Assembly (NCBI GenBank): GCA_020853255.1
Contig: JADYZI010000115.1
Coordinates: forward strand, 1 to 7,970
Length of the DNA stretch: 7,970 nucleotides
From: Acidobacteriota bacterium
GTDB taxonomy: Bacteria; Acidobacteriota; Blastocatellia; Pyrinomonadales; Pyrinomonadaceae
Direction of reading: 5' to 3'
Part shown: positions 1-5,508 of the stretch, piece after piece
Layout of the letters: every line of letters starts with the position of its first letter
How positions within the stretch are numbered: the stretch's first letter is position 1
Program-made: the position numbers and the translations under genes
The notes under the pieces: model-generated
Seen by the model: only the letters and a program-made list of their open reading frames with translations
What the model was told of the DNA's origin: nothing
Databases searched by the model: none

Positions 1-445
1 GCGATGAAATTACGGTCCCGCCGCCGGCATTTGCTGTTTCAGTTGGCGTTGCCATTTTCTCGATAATTGCTGAGGATGAATATCCTTCGATAAGCGGCAG
101 CGAAAACACCTGGCCGCCATTTTGCCTGACAAAGTCAGCTCCAATGATCTCATCCACCTTCCAGTCGCCGCCTTTCACCAGAATATCCGGCTTGATCTTG
201 TGGATCAGGTTTTCCGGTGTAAGTTCGTCAAAAATAATGACTTCATCAACGGATTTAAGCCCTAGAAGTATTGCCTGTCGGGACGCCTGGTCCTGGACCG
301 GGCGCCCGGCGCCCTTAATGCGTCGAACTGAATCATCGCTGTTCAGGCCGACAATGAGCTTGTCCCCGAGCGCACGAGCTCGTTCTAGGAGGTCGATATG
401 CCCTCGGTGCAAAATGTCGAAGCAGCCGTTAGTAAAAACGTTCAT
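1..445 (-). CDS. rfaE2: D-glycero-beta-D-manno-heptose 1-phosphate adenylyltransferase, stand-alone RfaE domain II (3'-truncated)
   Basis: Cytosolic nucleotidyltransferase that would join ATP and heptose 1-phosphate to give ADP-heptose, the activated heptose of LPS core and some surface glycans. It starts at the only usable ATG (445), 19 bases after the polymerase stop; an in-frame TAG lies at 479-481. The 148 residues in the window hold the cytidylyltransferase-fold signature: FTNGCFDILHRGH (4-16) with the HxGH motif at 13-16, GLNSDDSVRRIKGAGRPV (33-50), FDELTPENLI (72-81), LVKGGDW (89-95) and GYSSSAIIEKM (121-131). These fit the RfaE domain II family. The usual domain length is nearly complete; an Ala/Gly/Thr-rich tail continues past the family end to the window edge. 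No kinase domain precedes it, so the kinase step must be done by another gene, as in split HldA/HldC systems. There is no clear Shine-Dalgarno sequence, so coupling to the upstream gene is possible. Confidence 0.93.
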   Translation of the reverse strand, partial: MNVFTNGCFDILHRGHIDLLERARALGDKLIVGLNSDDSVRRIKGAGRPVQDQASRQAILLGLKSVDEVIIFDELTPENLIHKIKPDILVKGGDWKVDEIIGADFVRQNGGQVFSLPLIEGYSSSAIIEKMATPTETANAGGGTVISS

Positions 446-464
446 GAGCGCGAATCGAAGGGCT

Positions 465-2000
465 TCAGGCCGGCAACTCTACACGGCGATGGCCAAGGGC
501 ACGAGCAACAAGGGCGACAAATAAAAGCCCGGCAATGGCGGTGATCCCGACCTTAAAGATCGTTGGTATCAGCGCACCGTAGAAGCCTTCATATGAGATC
601 GAGATCAGGAGCATGAAATAAAGCGTTCGCCGCCACATGGTTTGCGGCTGGTCCTCGACCAGCGCGCGATATAGAAACCTGAGAACAATTCCGAAGAGAA
701 GCATCCCTATCGGTATCCCGATCGGGCCAAAATTTCTTAACAGATCGCCCATCGGAGTGATCGCAAATGAACTCTCGCCAAAATCAAAATAGAGTTCAGA
801 GTACTTTCTCGGTTCGGAGGCAAGCGGCTTGTCGTTCCACAGCATCCGGGGGACGAAAAATGTTGTCAGGTCTTTCCAGATATTGTTATCAAGGCCATAG
901 CTCTCTTCATAAGGCGCAAGGGCCTCGTAATTTGATACAACGACGGCCACCGAACTCAGGATATCCATGCGCTCGGCAAGGGTCATGAATGCGAATTGCA
1001 AATTTTCGGAAATATCGAACTTGCCGACCTCTTCAAACGTGTCGAAAATGTTTTCAGAATATTGGCCGATCGAGACCCGCGCCTCGCCGCCTTTGATATT
1101 GCGGAAAGTGGTGCCGTATATCACACCGGCGATCAGAGCAACAGAAAAGACAATACCCGCTACTATCGCCCGGCGGGCGTTCATTTTTCCACCCGCCAGG
1201 AAGAACGCGAGAATGACCAGCAGGATCACCTGCATCAGCGCCGCCCGGTTTCCGGCGAACAGCGCCCGCCCGATGGTGAGAGCGAACATCAGGCCGCCCA
1301 GCGCAGCCGATTTTAGATCAAATCGCCCCCGTCGAAAGATCACATACCAGAGGATGAAAGATCCCTGCATCCAAAAAAGCGTTGTCAGGTAAACCGTGCC
1401 GCTGAATGGATCGATCTCGTCCACCTTTTGATAACCGATAATGCCGAAGATCAAGGCGAAGACGGTGTTGATGGTACCCAGGACCAGCAAACTGACACCC
1501 GGTATAAGCAGGGCAGATGAATCGAAATCCTTTGCGGGAAGAAACCGTCCGGCCGCCGCCCCGAGCTTGGCACCGATGGGGAGGAAATAGCCTACCGCCA
1601 ACCCGACAAATCCTACCATCACGAGAACCACCGCGTAGGGAAGGTTGTAGGGAGCATCCTGGATAAACGCCATGAACGGCGGCTTTGACCAACCGCCCGC
1701 AAGCATCAATCCGCCGACGACAAATGACGGGAACAGGTAGGCCCAAGTAGCAAAAACAAGCGGGTCGTACAGCTTCAGACGTCCTTTCTGATAAAGGTAA
1801 GCCGTGGGTGCGATCAATACCAAACCGAGGCCCATTATCCACGGAAGCAGGTAGAGGTATGGGAAAGACTCTACCAGATCACTATTCAGGACCATGAAGA
1901 GGAATGCGACCCCCAGGGCGCACAGCATCAAAACGAGGCCGGGCACCAACGCCCGCTCGTGGATGGTCATGTTCGATGTTTGCCTTACCGCGAACGCCAT
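465..2000 (-). CDS. Wzy-like oligosaccharide repeat-unit polymerase
   Basis: Integral membrane protein of 511 residues with about 12 hydrophobic segments. It probably joins undecaprenyl-linked repeat units in the periplasm (Wzx/Wzy pathway). The segment GRALFAGNRAALMQ (244-257) carries the Arg (R252) typical after a helix in this family. A large hydrophilic loop (about 301-385) leads to FFVPRMLWNDKP (381-392), matching the (I/V)PR-x-(L/I)W-x-DKP signature I associate with O-antigen and exopolysaccharide polymerases. It continues with FAITPMGDLLRNFGPIGIPIG (from 402), the usual Gly-rich entry to the last helices. Co-transcription with a Wzc-type regulator supports this role. A flippase is less likely given the DKP loop. 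The ATG at 2000 is used; an ATG at 1970 (MTIHERALVPG) has AAGG 12 bases upstream and is also plausible. Wzy proteins diverge strongly, so the substrate linkage cannot be predicted. It ends 19 bases before the heptose gene. Confidence 0.85.
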   Translation of the reverse strand: MAFAVRQTSNMTIHERALVPGLVLMLCALGVAFLFMVLNSDLVESFPYLYLLPWIMGLGLVLIAPTAYLYQKGRLKLYDPLVFATWAYLFPSFVVGGLMLAGGWSKPPFMAFIQDAPYNLPYAVVLVMVGFVGLAVGYFLPIGAKLGAAAGRFLPAKDFDSSALLIPGVSLLVLGTINTVFALIFGIIGYQKVDEIDPFSGTVYLTTLFWMQGSFILWYVIFRRGRFDLKSAALGGLMFALTIGRALFAGNRAALMQVILLVILAFFLAGGKMNARRAIVAGIVFSVALIAGVIYGTTFRNIKGGEARVSIGQYSENIFDTFEEVGKFDISENLQFAFMTLAERMDILSSVAVVVSNYEALAPYEESYGLDNNIWKDLTTFFVPRMLWNDKPLASEPRKYSELYFDFGESSFAITPMGDLLRNFGPIGIPIGMLLFGIVLRFLYRALVEDQPQTMWRRTLYFMLLISISYEGFYGALIPTIFKVGITAIAGLLFVALVARALGHRRVELPA

Positions 2001-2018
2001 AGATAAACACTAGCAGGC

Positions 2019-3635
2019 CTACTTATCCTTTTTCCGCCAGACCTCGATATCGCCCTCACTGTTAGGAGTATAATCGAGCGGCTTCTCGAATACGAAGATG
2101 ATCTCGTAATTTCCCTGCACAAACTGCCAAAGGTCTTCCAGATTGTCGCCCGGTTGCCTCTCGCCCGCCGGTTTTGACCATTTCCTTGGCCACAGTATGT
2201 ACTCGGGCGGATGTGCCTGCAGTGACCGGAGAACGCTGTCCACCTGGAACGAAGGGCTGTAGTTGTTGTCGCGAACAACATAAAGCGGGGTCGGGTTCTT
2301 CAGGTGAAACGGAAAATAGAATGTCGGATGATGTCCCTCGTAAAAGAGATCGCCTGGACGAGTGTGTTCGCCGACCCACTTGTATCGTTCAAAAACAAAG
2401 GGTGATAGAAAAGCCGCTCGCCCGGCGGGCATATCAAGATAAGACTTCTCTATTGTTTGCCGCTGGATGGCGTAGGCCGCACCTAATAAGCCTGAGACAC
2501 AGAGGACGATCACGGTGACGAAAGGCGCAAGTTTCATGCGAGACAAAAACCAAATAAGCACAACGATCGCCGGAATGGAGATATGCGACAACCTAAAACC
2601 GCTTGGTGCCGAAATGCCGACGGTCAAGGCGATCCCGATAGAACACAAAAGTATCAGCCGCTGATCGGCGGCCGCATTTTCGAGATATGTCTTACGCCTC
2701 CATCGGTACAGGAGAAAGGCAAAATACGGCCACGGAACAACGGCATAAAAGAATAGGGTCGGCGCCGCGAGGCGAACGTAGCGCGACACGGCGGCAGCGG
2801 GCGAATAGATAGAAAAGAATTGGCCAAGGTCCGGTAGATCGGCAAGGAACACATCCTGATTCGACAAGGGATCGCTTGAATAATATTTCTGGAGAAATGT
2901 GACGAGCGAGAAATAATAGTTATCGAATCCCGCAGTGATGGCAAAATATATCTGGGTTGCGAATACCGTAATCGCAAACGGGACGCCAAGGAGAAGTGCG
3001 GTCTTAAAAAGCCCTCGTTCGCGCGAAGGGTGGCGAAAATGCTCCCACGTGAGAAAAAGTGCGATGCCTGCGATCGCCGTCACTCCGCGAGGGTGCCCGA
3101 AGAGCGTCGAGATTCCGCATAGGATCGCGGCCAAAACGATCTCATATTTTCCTCGGGACCTCATCAGTACCGCAGCCGCCCCAAGTGCGAAGATGACGCA
3201 GAACAACCGGTAGCTTCCATCGACAAAAAATAATCTAAAGCCGAAAATGATCAGGAGCGTCGGTGCAGCATAGACCAGGAGCCCGGTGAAAAGTTGGCGT
3301 GAGAAATACCAGGCAAGCGAAACAAGGCCCAGGTTCAACAGCAGGATCGTAAAATTGAGCACCCAGACCTTTATTCCGAACACCGAAAAGAAGGCGGCGT
3401 ACCACAATTCTGCGCCTGGCGGTGTAATGTGAAAAAAATCGCGATACATCACTTCCCCGTCGAGCAATCGCATTGCGTTCGATATAGGGATGAGGTGGTC
3501 GCCGCCAAAATAGTATGGCGTGAAAGGCAACTGGAAAAGCTGAGTGTAGAGGAACAAAAAGACCAGGCCGAAGAAGATGACGTCTGACCGGCCGAATGAG
3601 GGGCGATCAGGACTGCTTGGTGATCTTTTGAACAT
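2019..3635 (-). CDS. Multi-spanning GT-C-type glycosyltransferase-like membrane protein (ArnT/PMT-like)
   Basis: Integral membrane protein of 538 residues from the ATG at 3635 with about ten hydrophobic helices, the first at about 19-37. The first periplasmic loop has YYFGGDHLIP with D46, in the place where GT-C enzymes of the GT39/ArnT type carry their catalytic acidic residue. It is followed by LLDGEVMYRDFFHITPPGAE (57-76), a pattern common in this superfamily (Ge-YrDf-PG). LFGHPRG (178-184) is a second typical loop. After the last helix (about 372-390) comes a soluble C-terminal region of about 145 residues, probably periplasmic. The likely role is transfer of a sugar from a polyprenyl-phosphate donor to a growing glycan or lipid on the outer face of the inner membrane. 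Donor and acceptor are unknown. A TTG at 3656 would add seven residues (MIIHSER); ATG is preferred, as neither has a strong ribosome binding site. It ends 18 bases before the polymerase gene. Confidence 0.75.
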   Translation of the reverse strand: MFKRSPSSPDRPSFGRSDVIFFGLVFLFLYTQLFQLPFTPYYFGGDHLIPISNAMRLLDGEVMYRDFFHITPPGAELWYAAFFSVFGIKVWVLNFTILLLNLGLVSLAWYFSRQLFTGLLVYAAPTLLIIFGFRLFFVDGSYRLFCVIFALGAAAVLMRSRGKYEIVLAAILCGISTLFGHPRGVTAIAGIALFLTWEHFRHPSRERGLFKTALLLGVPFAITVFATQIYFAITAGFDNYYFSLVTFLQKYYSSDPLSNQDVFLADLPDLGQFFSIYSPAAAVSRYVRLAAPTLFFYAVVPWPYFAFLLYRWRRKTYLENAAADQRLILLCSIGIALTVGISAPSGFRLSHISIPAIVVLIWFLSRMKLAPFVTVIVLCVSGLLGAAYAIQRQTIEKSYLDMPAGRAAFLSPFVFERYKWVGEHTRPGDLFYEGHHPTFYFPFHLKNPTPLYVVRDNNYSPSFQVDSVLRSLQAHPPEYILWPRKWSKPAGERQPGDNLEDLWQFVQGNYEIIFVFEKPLDYTPNSEGDIEVWRKKDK

Positions 3636-3718
3636 ACGTTCACTATGGATGATCAACGAACGGGCCCGAAAGAAGAACTGACTTCAGGCCGCTTAACCCG
3701 ATCGATGGCCGGCATCGC
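3636..3718 (-). other. Longest intergenic gap, no clear regulatory signal
   Basis: This stretch between the methyltransferase stop and the preferred start of the membrane glycosyltransferase is the longest non-coding gap in the window. It holds an 8-base palindrome CGGGCCCG at 3661-3668 and a short CTGA-AG-TCAG repeat at about 3679-3688. Neither is followed by a T-run on the transcribed strand, so it does not look like a Rho-independent terminator. I see no convincing -35/-10 pair. A TTG start at 3656 would shorten the gap to 62 bases. Confidence 0.4.
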
Positions 3719-4468
3719 TCATTCAGAGACGACGGCCCGGGCATAGTATTGGCCTCCCGCCGGCAGCCATTTTAGAAATGGCTCAAGCGCATGCAGGCCG
3801 CGAAATATTTTATAGTTTGGAAAAAAAACCGTATAGCCGATCTCGATCTCCTGAAAACCGGACGCGCGAAGCATTTTCCGCGTATAGCCAGCCCGAAGCA
3901 ATACCGCATCCTCGTCAAACGGGCACGTATTCACTGCACGCCGCGTCAACGGATTTAGCGGGTTGTGTTCGAATAAATAAAATCTTCCGCCTGGCCGCAG
4001 GACGCGTCTTATCTCGCACAACACATCCGCATGAGCGCTCGGATCGATATGATGGAAGACACATGCGGCGAATACAACCTTGAACGAATTGTCGGCATGC
4101 GGAATTTTGTCGCCGTCGAAATGAACGAACTCCGCGCCTTCGACCGCCCGGGCTTTTGCTATCTCAATGCTGAGGTTTGATGTATCAACACCGGCGTAGT
4201 TCCAATCCGGAAAGTGTTGGCGAAAGAACCGGGCCGAGTTTCCATCACCGCATCCAAGGTCGAGCAGCGATCCATCTTTATCGGCCTCGATACCGCGGAC
4301 GACCCGAACTTTTTGCTCCGAAAAAAAATCACTGTCGGCGCCGGTAATGGCCAATGACTCATTGTGAACGCGCCGGTAATCCTTGGCATATTCATCAAAA
4401 TTGCCAAGGGCCTTTCCTGTCGCTGTCCTTCTTTGAGCGCCCATTACTTGCTGCCGACCGAACCTCAT
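3719..4468 (-). CDS. Class I SAM-dependent methyltransferase (Methyltransf_11/25-like)
   Basis: Soluble cytosolic methyltransferase of 249 residues with a Rossmann-type SAM-binding core. Motif I is LLDLGCGDG (68-76), the acidic ribose-binding residue is D95 in AGVDTS, the adenine-side motif is HFDGDKIP (about 116-123), and HHIDP (139-143) and RRVLRPGGRFYLFEHNP (154-170) form the rest of the fold. The N-terminal NFDEYAKDYRRVHNESL and the C-terminal FPNYKIFRGLHALEPFLKWL resemble methyltransferases I have seen in surface-glycan clusters. Placed 12 bases after the epimerase and before two membrane glycan enzymes, it probably methylates a sugar of the repeat unit or its lipid-linked precursor; the acceptor cannot be read from sequence. 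A second in-frame ATG at 4444 would remove eight residues; neither start has a clear Shine-Dalgarno sequence. A small-molecule or quinone methyltransferase is possible but less likely here. Confidence 0.88.
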   Translation of the reverse strand: MRFGRQQVMGAQRRTATGKALGNFDEYAKDYRRVHNESLAITGADSDFFSEQKVRVVRGIEADKDGSLLDLGCGDGNSARFFRQHFPDWNYAGVDTSNLSIEIAKARAVEGAEFVHFDGDKIPHADNSFKVVFAACVFHHIDPSAHADVLCEIRRVLRPGGRFYLFEHNPLNPLTRRAVNTCPFDEDAVLLRAGYTRKMLRASGFQEIEIGYTVFFPNYKIFRGLHALEPFLKWLPAGGQYYARAVVSE

Positions 4469-4480
4469 GTGCGAACGGGC

Positions 4481-5482
4481 CTATCCGATCGCAGCGGAAT
4501 GCCCTTGCGATGTCAGAGACGCCCGGACCTGTTCCTCGATCCATTTATAGGTTATCCGAAGTCCGTCCTCGAGTGAGATCTGCGGCTCCCAACCTAATGT
4601 TTCACGCAAAAGAGTATTGTCCGAATTGCGGCCGCGAACGCCCTGCGGCCCGTCAACGTGCTTCCTCGTGATATCTATCCCGGCGATCTTTGCGATGATC
4701 TCAGCAAGCTCGTTGATCGAGACCATCCGGTCCTGGCCGAGGTTGAGCGGTTCCGAATGATCGGAACGCATAAGCCTGTAGATTCCCTCGACGCAGTCGT
4801 CGATATAACAGAACGAGCGCGTCTGTTCGCCGTCACCCCAGATCTCGATCTCAGATACTCCGGTCAGCTTAGCCACCGCCACCTTTCTGCAAAGGGCTGC
4901 GGGAACTTTTTCGCGGCCTCCATCCCAGGTGCCGAGTTCGCCAAAGATATTGTGAAACCGAACGGTCCGCGTTTCGATGCCGTAATCATCGCGGTAATGG
5001 CCGCAAAGCCGTTCCGAGATCAGCTTTTCCCAACCGTAAGCGTCCTGTGGATAGGCGGGATAGGCATCTGCTTCTTTCAGCGGCGTGACGTTAGCATCTT
5101 CCTGCAGATGCTCAGGGTAAATGCAGGCAGAACTGGTGTACAGATACCGCGTCACACCGTTCTCCCGCGCCGCATCGAGTGTGTGCAGATTTATCAGCGA
5201 GTTGTTATACAGTATCTGCGCGTGGTGGGCCGAGATGAATCCCATTCCACCCATGTCGGCCGCCAGGGCATACACTTCATCGACGCCAGCCGTGGCAAGC
5301 AGGCAGTTCTCTCTCCGGCGAAGGTCCAGAAGTTGAAATTCGTCGGCGTCGCTCGGGCTGAATTCCGGGGCCTTGATGTCGGCACCGCGAACCCAGTATC
5401 CCTTTTTCTTTAGAGCTGTAACGAGGTGGCTTCCAATGAAACCGCCCGCGCCTGTGACCAATACCCTAGTCGGCAAATTCAT
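4481..5482 (-). CDS. GDP-mannose 3,5-epimerase-like extended SDR protein
   Basis: Predicted cytosolic NAD-dependent epimerase converting GDP-D-mannose to GDP-L-galactose and/or GDP-L-gulose. In numbering from the upstream GTG (5494; subtract 4 for the ATG start used here), the Rossmann motif TGAGGFIGSH has G15, G18 and G21. AADMGGMGFI (78-87), SSACIYPE (121-128), DAYGWEKL (151-158), GTWDGGREK (188-196), GDGEQTRSF (220-228) and GVRGRNSDN (285-293) are hallmarks of plant GDP-mannose 3,5-epimerase. C124, Y153, K157 and K196 match Arabidopsis C145, Y174, K178 and K217 at a constant offset of 21, as I recall that enzyme. This argues against GalE, GMD, RmlB or fucose synthase, which lack the Cys/Lys pair. 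About 333 residues is a normal length; a poorly conserved tail follows WIEEQV. The ATG at 5482 is preferred because GTGGA lies 7 bases upstream and the Rossmann strand starts soon after; the GTG at 5494 is possible. Substrate is inferred from residues alone. Confidence 0.9.
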   Translation of the reverse strand: MNLPTRVLVTGAGGFIGSHLVTALKKKGYWVRGADIKAPEFSPSDADEFQLLDLRRRENCLLATAGVDEVYALAADMGGMGFISAHHAQILYNNSLINLHTLDAARENGVTRYLYTSSACIYPEHLQEDANVTPLKEADAYPAYPQDAYGWEKLISERLCGHYRDDYGIETRTVRFHNIFGELGTWDGGREKVPAALCRKVAVAKLTGVSEIEIWGDGEQTRSFCYIDDCVEGIYRLMRSDHSEPLNLGQDRMVSINELAEIIAKIAGIDITRKHVDGPQGVRGRNSDNTLLRETLGWEPQISLEDGLRITYKWIEEQVRASLTSQGHSAAIG

Positions 5483-5489
5483 GTCTTTA

Positions 5490-5494
5490 TCCAC
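5490..5494 (-). promoter_or_regulatory. Possible ribosome binding site of the epimerase gene
   Basis: On the minus strand GTGGA sits 7 bases before the ATG at 5482. It is a partial Shine-Dalgarno match and the best-placed one at any junction in this window. It overlaps the alternative GTG start (5494), so if it is used as a binding site the ATG is the real start. Confidence 0.35.
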
Positions 5495-5508
5495 TGGGGA
5501 ATCCCGGC

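Noticed and set aside
1..445. Adenylyltransferase read as HddC-type GDP-heptose guanylyltransferase
   Set aside because: HddC has a different fold (GT-A-like nucleotidyltransferase); the HxGH motif and VKGGDW here are those of RfaE domain II.
967..1392. Plus-strand open frame of 141 codons, overlapped by another of 106 codons (996-1316)
   Set aside because: Both are antisense to the Wzy gene and rich in Arg/Ser/Pro without domain signals, typical of shadow frames.
3661..3668. Palindrome CGGGCCCG as a terminator or operator
   Set aside because: It is only 8 bases, has no loop or T-run, and such GC palindromes are expected by chance in this composition.
4658..5413. 251-codon open frame on the plus strand
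   Set aside because: It is fully antisense to the epimerase, whose motifs are unmistakable; its translation resembles no known family.
4481..5482. Epimerase read as UDP-glucose 4-epimerase, dTDP-glucose dehydratase or GDP-fucose synthase
   Set aside because: The Cys in SSACIYPE, the Lys in GGREK and the AADMGGMGF block fit GDP-mannose 3,5-epimerase much better than these families.
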